Assembly: GCF_003231275.1 (NCBI RefSeq)
Contig: NZ_QKVL01000002.1
Span: forward strand, 124,001 to 188,000
DNA: 64,000 nt
Reading direction: 5' to 3'
From: Pseudomonas huaxiensis
GTDB taxonomy: Bacteria > Pseudomonadota > Gammaproteobacteria > Pseudomonadales > Pseudomonadaceae
The notes under the pieces: generated by a model
The model's input: the letters and a program-made list of their open reading frames with translations, nothing else
Told to the model about the DNA's origin: nothing
Database searches by the model: none
Shown here: one piece after another, positions 1-9,511 of the stretch
How positions within the stretch are numbered: the stretch's first letter is position 1
Layout: each line of letters begins with the position of its first letter
Made by a program: the position numbers and the translations under genes

Positions 1-2
1 AC

Positions 3-326
3 GCCCTGAGTAGCCGCCTGGCCCAGGCCCGTTGCGGCCTCCGTCTGGAACTGCGCGGCGACGAGGCGTTTATCTGGCCGCTGCACGGCGTGGCACGGCA
101 AGCCGGCCTGCAAGACGACGAAATCGTCCTCAGCCATGTGCAGGGCAGCCGCCTGGTGTTCTGCGTGCACTGCGCCCGCTGCCAGCCCGCCAGCCCGGAA
201 GACACCCTGGTCTGTAGCCACTGCGGCGTGCACCTGGAGGTGCGCCGCCACTTCTCGCAACGGCTGGGCGCCTACCTCGGCGTATGCGCCGATGCCGAGC
301 AACCGTTCGCCGAGGTGCACCCATGA
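3..326 (+). CDS. dmmA: Dimethylamine monooxygenase subunit DmmA, C-terminal part (cut by window edge)
   Basis: Open frame from the first complete codon at base 3 with no start inside the window, so this is the C-terminal part (about 107 residues) of a longer protein. It ends with a small zinc-ribbon-like region: CVHCARC followed by CSHC, then a conserved tail. That tail and the order A-B-C with the next two genes fit DmmA, a subunit of the dimethylamine monooxygenase that oxidatively demethylates DMA to methylamine and formaldehyde in the cytoplasm. The stop overlaps the start of dmmB (ATGA), which points to translational coupling. The assignment rests mainly on context, because the N-terminal part is missing. 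An alternative is an unrelated zinc-ribbon partner of the reductase. Confidence 0.75.
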   Translation, partial: ALSSRLAQARCGLRLELRGDEAFIWPLHGVARQAGLQDDEIVLSHVQGSRLVFCVHCARCQPASPEDTLVCSHCGVHLEVRRHFSQRLGAYLGVCADAEQPFAEVHP

Positions 327-1243
327 TCGACGTCCGTATCACCGCCATCCGCGAACTCACCCCGGTGATCCGCGAGTACTGCCTGGAAGCCCTGACCGGC
401 GAGTTGCCCGGTTTCTCCGCCGGCAGCCACGTGCAAGTGCGCCTGCCCAATGGCCGGCGCAACGCCTACTCGCTGCTGGGCGACCCGGCCGACCGCCGCC
501 AGTACCGCATCGCCGTACGTCATCAGGACGATTCCCGAGGCGGCTCGCGCTTTCTGCACCAGGAAATGAACGCCGGCGACAAGCTCGCCATCAGCGCCCC
601 GGCCAACCTCTTTGCGCTCTACGGCAAAGCTCGCCAGCACCTGCTGGTGGCGGCCGGCATCGGCATCACGCCGTTCCTCGCCCATAGCCGCGAACTGCTG
701 CGCCGCGGCGAAGACTTCGAGCTGCACTACGCCTACCGCGCCGGCAGCAGCGATGCCTACCTGGCCGAACTGCGCACGCTGCTGGGCCCGCGCCTGCATG
801 AATACCCCAGCGGCACCCGGCGCCTGAACCCCGCCGCCCTGCTGCGCGATCGCCCGCTGGGCGCCCACGTCTACAGTTGCGGCCCGCAATCGCTGCTGCT
901 GGCGATCCAGGAGCAGGCCGCCGCCTTCGGCTGGAGCTCCCGCCGGGTGCACAGCGAAGCCTTCGCCGCAGCGCAACCCGGCCAGCCGTTTCGCGTCGAG
1001 CTGCTGCGCAGCGGTCGACACCTGCAGGTCAGCGCCGAGCAAAGCTTGCTCGAAGCCCTCGAAGCCGCCGGTGTGGACGTGCCCAACCTGTGTCGTGGCG
1101 GGGTCTGCGGCCAGTGCCAGACGCCCTACCTGAAAGGCGATGTGGAACACCGCGACCATGTCCTCAGCGCCGCCGAGCGCGCCAACAGCCTGATGCCCTG
1201 CGTATCCCGCGGCTGCGGCAGCCCGATCCTGCTCGATATCTGA
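323..1243 (+). CDS. dmmB: Dimethylamine monooxygenase reductase subunit DmmB (FMN/[2Fe-2S] PDR-type)
   Basis: A 306-residue oxidoreductase of the phthalate dioxygenase reductase/VanB type. It would pass electrons from NAD(P)H through flavin and a ferredoxin centre to the oxygenase subunit. The flavin-binding RxxYS motif lies at residues 46-50 (RNAYS), a nucleotide-binding GIGITPF loop near residue 115, and a C-terminal plant-type [2Fe-2S] domain with Cys257, Cys262, Cys265 and Cys293. A longer in-frame start exists upstream, but the ATG at 323 overlaps the dmmA stop and gives the normal family length. It sits 18 bases before dmmC in the same operon. The family is certain; DMA as substrate is inferred from the adjacent DUF3445 gene and the TMA genes downstream. 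Confidence 0.85.
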   Translation: MIDVRITAIRELTPVIREYCLEALTGELPGFSAGSHVQVRLPNGRRNAYSLLGDPADRRQYRIAVRHQDDSRGGSRFLHQEMNAGDKLAISAPANLFALYGKARQHLLVAAGIGITPFLAHSRELLRRGEDFELHYAYRAGSSDAYLAELRTLLGPRLHEYPSGTRRLNPAALLRDRPLGAHVYSCGPQSLLLAIQEQAAAFGWSSRRVHSEAFAAAQPGQPFRVELLRSGRHLQVSAEQSLLEALEAAGVDVPNLCRGGVCGQCQTPYLKGDVEHRDHVLSAAERANSLMPCVSRGCGSPILLDI

Positions 1244-1261
1244 CCCCGGAGACGCCACGCC

Positions 1262-2278
1262 ATGAACCTGACTTTCACGCCGAACGAAACCTACCGGGAC
1301 GACTTCAGTTTCCACAACAGCGCGGCGGCGATCGCGCGCTTCCCCTTCCCGTTCCCCGAAGACCAGTACATGTACTCGGTGAACATCGAGCCGGCGGTAT
1401 CCCGCGATCCGGGCTCGGTGTTCGAACACACCTTCGACGTGGACGAACACTACGTCTCGGAAATGGCCGAGCGCGCCCGGGTGCTGGAGCAAGACCCGGA
1501 GCGCTGCATGGTCATGCCGCACATGGTGCCGGCGGCCTGGGACATCCTCGAAGTACTGATGGAACACCTCGCCCGCGACTACCCGGCGCACTTTCAGCTG
1601 ACCCGCCACGGCGACGCCTGGCACTGGCGCAACCTCGCCCTCGGCATCGACCAGCACTTCACCTACGGCGACCCGGCCACCCTGCCCTGCGAGCCACTGG
1701 AATACATCACCCGGCAGATGCAGGGCGATTTCGCCCTGCTCGACCAGCGCGACAACGACCTGTTCATGGACGCCGGCATGGTCACCTGCCCGGCCGACTG
1801 GTCGCTGCGTTTCGACGCCGGCATGAGCTTCAAGCAGTGGCATTCGCCGGTACCGATCGCCAACCAGATCGGCGTGTTCGACCGCGCCCTCAAGTACCTG
1901 CTGAACATTCAGGTCGGCCAGCCGGTACGCCGGCTGAACTGGACCCTGACCATCAACCCGCGCCTGGACACCTCGCCCGAGACGTTCCACCAGTGGGGCA
2001 GCGACCGCAGCAAGGTCACCGCCGACAACGCCGGCGAGCTGGTGCACCTGCGGGTGGAGTTGCAACTGATGCTGCGCCTGCCGCGCTCCAACGCGCTGCT
2101 GTTCGGCATCCGCACGTACCTGATCAGCCTGGATGAGCTGGTCACCAACCCGGCCTGGGCGCAGCGCCTGCACCGAGTGATCCGCGACCTGCCCGAGGCC
2201 ATCGCCGACTACAAGGGCATGACCCGTTACCGCCAGCCGCTGGTCCAGTGGCTGAGCCGCTTCGACCCGCAAGCCTGA
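1262..2278 (+). CDS. dmmC: Dimethylamine monooxygenase subunit DmmC (DUF3445, haem-dependent N-demethylase)
   Basis: A 338-residue protein of the DUF3445 family, which includes the haem-dependent oxidative N-demethylase subunit of DMA monooxygenase. It would be the catalytic component turning DMA into methylamine plus formaldehyde with O2 and electrons from DmmB. The family signature is seen in the N-terminal FPFPEDQYMYSVNI stretch, the WHWRNLALGI segment and the RLNWTLTINPRLD block, which is followed by conserved His, Arg and Glu residues. There is no signal peptide or membrane segment, so it should be cytoplasmic. The RBS is GGAGACGCC just before the ATG. It lies directly between dmmB and a GcvT-like gene, the arrangement known from methylamine-degrading marine bacteria and some pseudomonads. 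Confidence 0.87.
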   Translation: MNLTFTPNETYRDDFSFHNSAAAIARFPFPFPEDQYMYSVNIEPAVSRDPGSVFEHTFDVDEHYVSEMAERARVLEQDPERCMVMPHMVPAAWDILEVLMEHLARDYPAHFQLTRHGDAWHWRNLALGIDQHFTYGDPATLPCEPLEYITRQMQGDFALLDQRDNDLFMDAGMVTCPADWSLRFDAGMSFKQWHSPVPIANQIGVFDRALKYLLNIQVGQPVRRLNWTLTINPRLDTSPETFHQWGSDRSKVTADNAGELVHLRVELQLMLRLPRSNALLFGIRTYLISLDELVTNPAWAQRLHRVIRDLPEAIADYKGMTRYRQPLVQWLSRFDPQA

Positions 2279-2307
2279 ACCCCGATTCACCACAAGAGGA
2301 ATTTCCC

Positions 2308-3438
2308 ATGAGCAACTCATGGCGCATCAGCGCGCTCCGCGAACGCCACCTGGCCCTCGGCTCGAACCTGGAAGACTGGAACGGCATGGGCACCGCATGG
2401 ACCTACGCCAGCGACCTGGCCGACCACCACGAAGCGATCCGCACCCACGCCGGCTTGATGGACGTCTCGGGGCTGAAGAAGGTGCACTACGTCGGGCCCC
2501 ATGCCGAAAGCCTGCTGCAGTACGCCACCACCCGCGACATCAGCAAGCTCTATCCGGGCAAATCGGTGTACGCCAGCCTGCTCGACGAAGACGGCACCTT
2601 CGCCGATGACTGCATCGTCTACCGCACCGGGCCCAACGCCTTCATGGTGGTGCATGGCGCCGGCATCGGCCACGAAATGCTGATTCGCTCGGCCCAGGGC
2701 CGCCAGGTCGCGGTGCTGTTCGACGACGACCTCCACGACCTGTCGCTGCAAGGGCCCAAAGCCGTGGACTTTCTCGCCGAGCACGTTCCGGGCATCCGCG
2801 ACCTGCCGTACTTCCACCACCTGCAGACCAGGCTGTTTGACCGCCCGGTGATGATCTCCCGCACCGGCTATACCGGCGAGCGCGGCTACGAGATCTTCTG
2901 CAAGGCCGCCGACGCGCCGCTGATCTGGGACAGCATCCTGGAAAAAGGCCAGGGCCACGGCATCATCCCCTGCGCCTTCACCGCCCTCGACTGGCTGCGG
3001 GTCGAGAGCTACCTGCTGTTCTTCCCCTACGACAACTCGCAGATGTATCCCTTCGCCGACCAGAAAGCCGGCGACACCCTCTGGGAACTGGGTCTGGACT
3101 TCACCGTATCGCCCGGCAAGCGCGACTTTCGCGGCGCCGGCGAGCACTACCGCCGCCAGGGCCAGGAGCGCTTCAAGATCTTCGGCGTACTGCTCGACGG
3201 TCACAGCGCGGCGCAGAACGGCGACACCCTCTGGCACGACGGCCGCCAGGTCGGCGTGATCACCTGCGCCATGTACTCGCGCCTGACCGAACGCTCCATG
3301 GCCATCGCCCGCGTCGAGCCGCACATCGCCAGCCAGGGCCTGCCCCTGGAAGTGCGCGGCAGCCTCAGCGCCAGGGCCATCGCCCACAGCCTGCCATTCG
3401 ACGACCCGGAAAAGAAAAAGCGCACCGCCAAAGGCTGA
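2308..3438 (+). CDS. GcvT-like aminomethyltransferase of the DMA pathway (DmmD-type)
   Basis: A 376-residue glycine-cleavage T-protein relative: N-terminal GCV_T domain (DVSGLKKVHYVGPHAE), the conserved VSRTGYTGERGYEIF-like segment (ISRTGYTGERGYEIF), and a C-terminal barrel. Members of this family bind tetrahydrofolate, so the likely job is capturing the formaldehyde unit released by the neighbouring oxygenase as methylene-THF. Described dmm clusters encode such a protein, often called DmmD. No gcvH or gcvP is nearby, so it is probably not the canonical glycine cleavage T protein. The start at 2308 has AAGAGGAA about 8 bases upstream; earlier in-frame starts would overlap dmmC. Substrate and exact role are inferred from context. 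Confidence 0.75.
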   Translation: MSNSWRISALRERHLALGSNLEDWNGMGTAWTYASDLADHHEAIRTHAGLMDVSGLKKVHYVGPHAESLLQYATTRDISKLYPGKSVYASLLDEDGTFADDCIVYRTGPNAFMVVHGAGIGHEMLIRSAQGRQVAVLFDDDLHDLSLQGPKAVDFLAEHVPGIRDLPYFHHLQTRLFDRPVMISRTGYTGERGYEIFCKAADAPLIWDSILEKGQGHGIIPCAFTALDWLRVESYLLFFPYDNSQMYPFADQKAGDTLWELGLDFTVSPGKRDFRGAGEHYRRQGQERFKIFGVLLDGHSAAQNGDTLWHDGRQVGVITCAMYSRLTERSMAIARVEPHIASQGLPLEVRGSLSARAIAHSLPFDDPEKKKRTAKG

Positions 3439-3473
3439 ACGCTTCCGACCTTGCCTGCACGAGAACCACCGAT

Positions 3474-4328
3474 ATGACCCACTACATCCTCAAGATCAGT
3501 TGCCCGGCCACCTCCGGCATCGTCGCGGCGGTCACCACTTACCTCGCGGGCCGCGAGTGCTATATCAGCGAACTCGCCCAGTTCGACGACGAACTTGCCG
3601 GACGCTTCTTCATGCGCGCGGTGTTCCGCTTCAACGACGGCGTGAAGCCCGATCTGGACGCCTTGCGCCAAGGCTTCATCGACGTCGCCGTGCCCTTCGC
3701 CATGGACTGGGACCTGTTCGAAGGCAACCGGCCGATGCCGGTGCTGCTGATGGTCAGCAAATACGACCACTGCCTGGCCGACCTGCTCTATCGCCACCAG
3801 AAAGGCGAGATGGACATGCGCATCACCGCCATCGTCTCCAACCACCTCGACTTGCGGCCGATGGCCGAGCGCGAGGGCATCCGCTTCGTCTACCTGCCGG
3901 TGACCCGCGACACCAAGGCGCAACAGGAAGCCGCGCTGCTGCAACTGGTGGAAGAGACCGGCACCGAACTGGTGGTGCTGGCGCGCTACATGCAGATTCT
4001 GTCCGATGACCTGTGCCGGCAACTGTCTGGCCGGGCCATCAACATCCACCACTCGTTCCTCCCCGGATTCAAGGGCGCCAAGCCCTATCACCAGGCCTAC
4101 GCTCGCGGCGTCAAGCTGATCGGCGCCACCGCGCACTACGTCACCTCCGACCTCGACGAGGGCCCGATCATCGAACAGGAAGTGCAGCGGGTGGACCACG
4201 CCTGGCTGCCCGACGACCTGGTCAGCATTGGCCGCGACACCGAGACCGTGGCCTTGTCCCGCGCCGTGAAATACCACCTGCAACACCGGGTGTTTCTCAA
4301 CGGCGAACGGACCGTGATTTTCCGCTGA
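3474..4328 (+). CDS. purU: Formyltetrahydrofolate deformylase PurU
   Basis: A 284-residue protein that hydrolyses 10-formyl-THF to THF and formate. An N-terminal ACT domain (about residues 3-80) is followed by a formyltransferase-type hydrolase domain. Catalytic motifs are visible as INIHHSFLPGFKGA, with its Asn and His, and the downstream TSDLDEGPIIEQ with the Asp. Length and architecture are normal. It lies 35 bases after the GcvT-like gene and before tmm. It is therefore probably a dedicated paralogue that recycles folate as C1 units from TMA and DMA demethylation are dissimilated to formate, rather than the housekeeping purU. That division of labour is inference. Confidence 0.9.
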   Translation: MTHYILKISCPATSGIVAAVTTYLAGRECYISELAQFDDELAGRFFMRAVFRFNDGVKPDLDALRQGFIDVAVPFAMDWDLFEGNRPMPVLLMVSKYDHCLADLLYRHQKGEMDMRITAIVSNHLDLRPMAEREGIRFVYLPVTRDTKAQQEAALLQLVEETGTELVVLARYMQILSDDLCRQLSGRAINIHHSFLPGFKGAKPYHQAYARGVKLIGATAHYVTSDLDEGPIIEQEVQRVDHAWLPDDLVSIGRDTETVALSRAVKYHLQHRVFLNGERTVIFR

Positions 4329-4358
4329 TACCGCGCACCGCACGAGCAATGCAAAACC

Positions 4359-4480
4359 TGTAGGGCGAGCTAGTCGGAGCGCCGAACCGTCGCGAAGCCC
4401 CCCTCGCCGGCCTGGACAGTTTCAGTTGCCGAGGCTGGGACTGCGTTGCAACGCCCTTCGCGAGCGAGCTCGCTCCTACA
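4359..4480. repeat. Degenerate REP pair between purU and tmm
   Basis: The 210-base gap between purU and tmm holds two oppositely oriented REP-like arms. One at 4359-4397 begins TGTAGGGCGAGCTAGTCGG. The other at 4456-4480 ends GAGCTCGCTCCTACA. The first is a diverged copy of the arm at 32878-32916. A transcript through it would fold, so the element may partly separate the dmm-purU genes from tmm-tdm. Confidence 0.65.
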
Positions 4481-4538
4481 GAACCCTTTGAGCCAACAAG
4501 TGATGCTCTTCCGAGAAAACTCACATGGAGTACCCCCC

Positions 4539-5936
4539 ATGAAACTGCGTGTTGCCATCATCGGCGCCGGCCCCTGCGGCCTGGCCCAGTTGCGTGCCTT
4601 CCAGTCGGCCCATGCCAAGGGCGCCGAAATCCCCGAACTGGTCTGCTTCGAGAAGCAGGCCGATTGGGGCGGTATGTGGAACTACACCTGGCGCACCGGC
4701 CTGGACGAACACGGCGAGCCGGTCCACGGCAGCATGTACCGCTACCTCTGGTCCAACGGCCCGAAGGAATGCCTGGAGTTCGCCGACTACAGCTTCGACG
4801 AGCATTTCGGCCGGCCCATGGGTTCCTACCCGCCGCGCGAGGTGCTCTGGGATTACATCCAGGGGCGCGTGGAAAAAGCCGGCGTCCGTCCGTGGATCCG
4901 CTTCAGTACCGCCGTGCGCGACGTGCGCTTCGACGCCGACCACCAGACTTTCAGCGTCACCGCCCACAACTACGAGCAGGACCTCACCTATAGCGAAACC
5001 TTCGATTACGTGGTGGTCGCCAGCGGTCATTTCTCCACGCCGAACGTGCCCTGCTTCCCCGGCTTCGAAAGCTTCGCCGGGCGCGTGCTGCACGCCCACG
5101 ACTTTCGCGACGCCCTGGAGTTTCGTGGCAAGGACGTCCTTATCGTCGGCGGCAGCTACTCGGCCGAAGACATCGGCTCGCAATGCTTCAAGTACGGCGC
5201 CCGCAGCATCACCAGTTGCTACCGCAGCGCGCCGATGGGTTACCAGTGGCCGGAGAACTGGGAAGAAAAACCGCTGCTCACCCATGTCAAAGGCAGCACC
5301 GCGTTCTTCATCGATGGCAGCAGCAAGCACGTCGACGCGATCATTCTCTGCACTGGCTACAAGCACCACTTTCCGTTCCTGCCGGAGGCACTGCGCCTGA
5401 AAACCGACAACCGCCTGTGGCCGCTGAACCTTTACAAAGGCGTGTTCTGGGAGCAGAACACGCGGCTGATCTACCTCGGCATGCAGGACCAGTGGTACAG
5501 CTTCAACATGTTCGACGCCCAGGCCTGGTACGCCCGCGACGTGATCCTCGGGCGCATCGCCCTGCCCGATGCGGCGCTCATGCAGGCCGAAGACCTGAGC
5601 TGGCGCTCGGAGGAAGAAAACCTGCAAACCGCCCAGCAGATGTTCGAGTTCCAGGGCGAGTACATCCGCCAGTTGATCGAGGCCACCGACTACCCGAGTT
5701 TCGACATCGCCGCAGTGAACGAAACCTTCCTGAGATGGAAGAAAGACAAGTACGAAAACATCATGGGCTACCGCGACAAATGCCACCGCTCACTGATCAC
5801 CGGCACCCTTGCCACGCCCCATCACACGCCCTGGCTGGAGGCGCTTGACGATTCCCTCACGGCCTACCTGGCCGATGACCCGCGCAGCGTATTGAAAACG
5901 CCGGAGCCGATCCCCGGCGCGATGACCACCTCGTAA
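4539..5936 (+). CDS. tmm: Trimethylamine monooxygenase Tmm (bacterial FMO)
   Basis: A 465-residue flavin-containing monooxygenase. Visible motifs are an FAD-binding GAGPCG at residues 9-14, an FMO-type [11 protein letters not shown] stretch and a second, NADPH-binding, GGSYSAED loop. The segments [16 protein letters not shown] and [13 protein letters not shown] match the Tmm subgroup, which oxidises trimethylamine to TMAO. GGAG lies about 9 bases before the ATG at 4539; the longer frame upstream runs into the REP element and is rejected. The next gene is the TMAO demethylase, 30 bases away, so substrate and product channel along the operon. Tmm enzymes also act on DMA and methyl sulfides, so side activities are possible. 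Confidence 0.9.
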   Translation: MKLRVAIIGAGPCGLAQLRAFQSAHAKGAEIPELVCFEKQADWGGMWNYTWRTGLDEHGEPVHGSMYRYLWSNGPKECLEFADYSFDEHFGRPMGSYPPREVLWDYIQGRVEKAGVRPWIRFSTAVRDVRFDADHQTFSVTAHNYEQDLTYSETFDYVVVASGHFSTPNVPCFPGFESFAGRVLHAHDFRDALEFRGKDVLIVGGSYSAEDIGSQCFKYGARSITSCYRSAPMGYQWPENWEEKPLLTHVKGSTAFFIDGSSKHVDAIILCTGYKHHFPFLPEALRLKTDNRLWPLNLYKGVFWEQNTRLIYLGMQDQWYSFNMFDAQAWYARDVILGRIALPDAALMQAEDLSWRSEEENLQTAQQMFEFQGEYIRQLIEATDYPSFDIAAVNETFLRWKKDKYENIMGYRDKCHRSLITGTLATPHHTPWLEALDDSLTAYLADDPRSVLKTPEPIPGAMTTS

Positions 5937-5966
5937 GCGCGCAACCCGTCAGCCAAGGAGCCTTGC

Positions 5967-8309
5967 ATGCAAACCCCCGTGATATCCCGACCGCTGGAGC
6001 CGGCGTTGTTCGCCCGCGCGGCGAGCCTGGAACGCCACCGCGTCGCCCCCGGCGGCATGACGGTGATTGGCCTTGAGCCGGGCGACCGGCTGGAGGTGAT
6101 CGACCTCGAAGGCGACCAGCGCGCCGAACTGCTGGCCTTCGCCGGCAGCCGCCCGGCGCTGGGCGCCCTCGGCCTGCGGCCAAGCCCCGACACCGGTTTC
6201 ATCAGCCACCTGCTGCACGACGGTAGCCGCGAAGCCGCGTACATGACCGAGGGCCTGGTGCGGCGCGGTATCGACTGCCGGCACCTGCCGGAGGCCGCGC
6301 GACTGTGGCCCGCCGGCACGCCGGCCAATCACAGCCGCCGCTTCCATGCCGCCGAAGCGCTGCTGGTGATGGTCGCCGCGCCCGGCGGGCCGACCGCCGT
6401 CGACAGCCAGGCGCGGGCCAGCGAGCTGCGCCTGCTGATCCACCGGGCCAATCCGCGCAATGCCCTGGCTCCGCCGCTGCCCGCTCCTCTGGGCGAGGTG
6501 GTGGACGAATTCACCATCCGCCCAGGCTTTGCGCGGGACTATTTGGTCAGTGCCGGCCAGTACATCCAGGTGCTGGACGTCGCCGGGCGGCAGTGCTCGG
6601 ACTTCGTCGCCTTCGACCGTCGCGGCCTGGATACCGGCCGCGAAATCGACCTCGACCCGACCGTGACCCGCACCCTCAACGGCAGCGCCTACCCAGGGCC
6701 CGGCCTGTACAGCCGCTTCTACGACCGCAACCTGCAACCCATGCTGGAAGTGGTGCGCGACACCGTGGGCCGCCACGACACCTTCGCCCTGGCCTGCACC
6801 GCGCGCTACTACGAGGCGCAGGGTTACTTCGGCCACGACAACTGCAGCGACAACCTCAGCCGCGCCCTCGCCGCCCACGGCGTGACAGGTCGCCCCGGCT
6901 GGCCGGCGATCAATTTCTTCTTCAACACCGGGGTCGATGCCCACCAGCACCTGACCCTCGACGAACCCTGGTCGCGCCCCGGCGACTACGTGCTGCTGCG
7001 CGCCATGACCGACCTGGTCTGCGCCAGCAGTTCATGCCCGGACGATATCGACCCGGCCAACGGCTGGCTGCCCACCGACATCCATATCCGTGTGTATTGC
7101 GAAAAGGAGCGTTTCAGTATCGCCATGGCCACCCGAAAATCGCCCGACGCCGACCCGGTGCTGACCCGCGAAAGCGGCTTCCACCCCGGTACCACCGCCC
7201 TCACCCGCCAGTTCAGCGAATACCGCGGTTTCTGGACCCCGACCCAGTACGACGGCTACGGCACCCTGGCCGAATACCACGGCTGCCGCGAACGCGTGGC
7301 GGTGATGGACCTCTCCGCCCTGCGCAAATTCGAGGTGCTCGGCCCCGACGCCGAAGCCCTGCTCGACCACTGCCTGACCCGCGACGTGCGCAAGCTGGCG
7401 GTGGGTCAGGTGGTCTACAGCGCGATGTGCTACGACCACGGCGGCATGCTCGACGACGGCACCCTGCTGCGCCTGGGCGCCGATGCCTTCCGCTGGGTCG
7501 GCGGCGAGGACCATGCCGGTGACTGGCTGCGCGAGCAGGCGGCCAGGTTGGGTATGAAGGTGTGGGTCAAGAGCGCTTCGGAGCAGATCCACAACATCGC
7601 CGTGCAAGGCCCGCTGGCCCGCGCCCTGCTCAAGGAGATGATCTGGACCCCGGGCACCCAGCCGAAACTCGAAGACCTCGGCTGGTTCCGCTTCCTCACC
7701 GGGCGCCTGGATGACTACAACGGCCCGCCACTGATGGTCTCGCGCACCGGCTACACCGGCGAACTGGGCTACGAAATCTGGTGCCACCCCGGCGACGCCC
7801 TGCGCGTGTGGAACCGTGTCTGGGAGCTGGGCGACCCGTTGGGCCTGGTACCGCTGGGCCTGCAGGCGCTGGACATGCTGCGCATCGAAGCCGGGCTGAT
7901 CTTCGCTGGCTACGAATTCTGCGACCAGACCGATCCGTTCGAAGCCGGCATCGGCTTCTGCGTGCCATTGAAAAGCAAGCAGGCCGACTTTATCGGCCGC
8001 GAAGCGCTGCTGCGCCGGGCCGCCCATCCGCAGCAGAAACTGGTGGGCCTGGAACTGGACGGCAACGAGCCGGCGGCCCATGGCGATTGCGTCCGGGTGG
8101 GCCGGGCCCAGGTCGGCGTGATCACCAGCGCCACCCGCTCGCCGGTGCTGGGCAAGAACATCGCCCTGTGTCGCCTCGACGTCGCCCACTGCGAGCCGGG
8201 CACCCGCGTCGAAGTGGGCAAGCTCGACGGCCAGCAGAAGCGCATCGGCGCAACGGTAGCCGCCGGCACCGTGGCCTATGACCCGGACAAAAGCCGCGTG
8301 CGCGCGTGA
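5967..8309 (+). CDS. tdm: TMAO demethylase Tdm (DUF1989 + GcvT fusion)
   Basis: A 780-residue two-domain protein. The N-terminal half (about residues 1-370) is DUF1989-like and rich in conserved Cys and Asp segments such as GRQCSDFVAFD, FGHDNCSDNLSR and SSSCPDDIDP, likely including Zn ligands. The C-terminal half (about 400-780) is a GcvT/THF-binding domain with SRTGYTGELGYEIW. This architecture is that of TMAO demethylase, which splits TMAO into DMA and formaldehyde, the latter taken by THF in the second domain. The RBS AAGGAG lies just before the ATG. Placement directly after tmm and close to dmm gives a continuous TMA-TMAO-DMA-methylamine route. Confidence 0.9.
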   Translation: MQTPVISRPLEPALFARAASLERHRVAPGGMTVIGLEPGDRLEVIDLEGDQRAELLAFAGSRPALGALGLRPSPDTGFISHLLHDGSREAAYMTEGLVRRGIDCRHLPEAARLWPAGTPANHSRRFHAAEALLVMVAAPGGPTAVDSQARASELRLLIHRANPRNALAPPLPAPLGEVVDEFTIRPGFARDYLVSAGQYIQVLDVAGRQCSDFVAFDRRGLDTGREIDLDPTVTRTLNGSAYPGPGLYSRFYDRNLQPMLEVVRDTVGRHDTFALACTARYYEAQGYFGHDNCSDNLSRALAAHGVTGRPGWPAINFFFNTGVDAHQHLTLDEPWSRPGDYVLLRAMTDLVCASSSCPDDIDPANGWLPTDIHIRVYCEKERFSIAMATRKSPDADPVLTRESGFHPGTTALTRQFSEYRGFWTPTQYDGYGTLAEYHGCRERVAVMDLSALRKFEVLGPDAEALLDHCLTRDVRKLAVGQVVYSAMCYDHGGMLDDGTLLRLGADAFRWVGGEDHAGDWLREQAARLGMKVWVKSASEQIHNIAVQGPLARALLKEMIWTPGTQPKLEDLGWFRFLTGRLDDYNGPPLMVSRTGYTGELGYEIWCHPGDALRVWNRVWELGDPLGLVPLGLQALDMLRIEAGLIFAGYEFCDQTDPFEAGIGFCVPLKSKQADFIGREALLRRAAHPQQKLVGLELDGNEPAAHGDCVRVGRAQVGVITSATRSPVLGKNIALCRLDVAHCEPGTRVEVGKLDGQQKRIGATVAAGTVAYDPDKSRVRA

Positions 8310-8380
8310 GGACGAAACTGGAGGAGAAATTGCTAGGTGTAAGCCGAGGGACTGTCCCCACCGTCAAGGAGTAGCGAGCG

Positions 8381-9364
8381 ATGTGGTTCAGCAAAGCGTC
8401 CAGTGAACTGGCCAATGAAGTCAGCCAGTGGCTCGAACACCTGTCCAGCAACGGCGGCGGCGCGCTCAACCCGCCGGTTCTGCAGCGTCAGCCGCGTTTG
8501 GCCGGCGCCCTGCAGCACCTGCAAAGGGATTGGGCGGAGCTGCAGCGGGTACGCCTGCAGGCCGAGCGCCAACCGCCGCCGCCCTGCACCGCCGAGGAGC
8601 ACGCTGCCCTCGAACGTCGCGTGGCCCAGGCCGAGGCGCAGGCTGCGGCCCTTGCCGCCGAGCGCGATGACGCCGAACAACGCTGCTTGACCCTGGAAGC
8701 CGAGCGGCAGCGCTGGGACGAAGAACGCCAGGTCTGGGAACTGACCAAGCGCACCCTCACCGAAGGTTGCTGGGCGATGAATGTGGTCAACGGCGACCCG
8801 GACCACCCGCAGAACGTGATCCGCTGGTCCGAGCAGTTCCGCAACCTGATCGGTTACAGCTCCGAAGCGTTCCCCGATGGCTGGGACAGCTACTTCGGCG
8901 TGGTCAATGCCGACGACCTGAAGAACGTGATGAAGGTCTTCAACAGCGCCATGGTCGACAGCCAGGCTGACGGGCTGTACGCCGTGGAATATCGCATGCG
9001 CCACAAGACCCGTGGCGAAGTCTGGTTCCGTGAGCGCGGCCGTTGCCTGCGCGACGCCAAGGGGCGATTGACCTGGGTGACCGGTGCGGTGCGGGAAATC
9101 AGCGACGAGAAAACCGCCGCCTCGCTGCATGACCGCGAGCAGGCCAGCATCCAGGCCACCTACGGGCAGATCGCCCAGGTCGCCGGGGTGATTCGCGGGA
9201 TTGCCGAGCAGACCAACCTGCTGGCGTTGAACGCCGCCATCGAAGCGGCGCGGGCTGGCGAAGGTGGCCGCGGCTTCGCCGTGGTGGCCGACGAAGTGCG
9301 CAATCTGGCGCGCAGGACACAGGAGTCGGTGCAGCAGATCCAGACCATGTTGCAGAGTCAGTAG
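8381..9364 (+). CDS. Soluble PAS-domain methyl-accepting chemotaxis protein
   Basis: A 327-residue chemoreceptor without transmembrane segments. Residues about 50-125 form an Ala/Glu/Arg-rich coiled coil. Residues about 125-250 are a PAS domain with PAC ([16 protein letters not shown] ... [12 protein letters not shown]). The C-terminus carries the conserved receptor tip ([37 protein letters not shown]) and stops a few residues later. The signalling hairpin is therefore very short, and the usual long methylation helices are missing. This compact cytosolic MCP type is common in fluorescent pseudomonads. It follows tdm by 71 bases and precedes amt, so it may sense methylamine metabolism or redox state; no ligand can be read from the sequence. 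Confidence 0.85.
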   Translation: MWFSKASSELANEVSQWLEHLSSNGGGALNPPVLQRQPRLAGALQHLQRDWAELQRVRLQAERQPPPPCTAEEHAALERRVAQAEAQAAALAAERDDAEQRCLTLEAERQRWDEERQVWELTKRTLTEGCWAMNVVNGDPDHPQNVIRWSEQFRNLIGYSSEAFPDGWDSYFGVVNADDLKNVMKVFNSAMVDSQADGLYAVEYRMRHKTRGEVWFRERGRCLRDAKGRLTWVTGAVREISDEKTAASLHDREQASIQATYGQIAQVAGVIRGIAEQTNLLALNAAIEAARAGEGGRGFAVVADEVRNLARRTQESVQQIQTMLQSQ

Positions 9365-9370
9365 CACAGA

Positions 9371-9419
9371 ATCGCTGGCCAGCCTCCACAGTACCTGTGG
9401 GAGCTGGCTTGCCAGCGAT
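9371..9419. repeat. REP hairpin between mcp and amt
   Basis: Imperfect inverted repeat ending in GAGCTGGCTTGCCAGCGAT, the common fluorescens-group REP. It begins six bases after the mcp stop and may act as a transcript 3' end or stabiliser before amt. Confidence 0.7.
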
Positions 9420-9511
9420 GAATCCCACAACAACAAAAGCCCCAAGGCAAGCAGTCCCCTTCCCTCTGCCCACCACAACTATTCCAGCGACAACGCATCG
9501 AGGATTGAGTG

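Noticed and set aside
272..2320. 682-aa open frame on the - strand opposite dmmB and dmmC
   Set aside because: Composition (Val, Gly, Gln and His rich, no motifs) is that of the antisense of GC-rich genes; both + strand genes have clear domains and RBSs.
2317..3387. 356-aa - strand frame opposite the GcvT-like gene
   Set aside because: Antisense shadow; the + strand gene carries conserved family motifs.
4521..5786. 421-aa - strand frame opposite tmm
   Set aside because: Antisense of a well-recognised FMO; no domain, no RBS.
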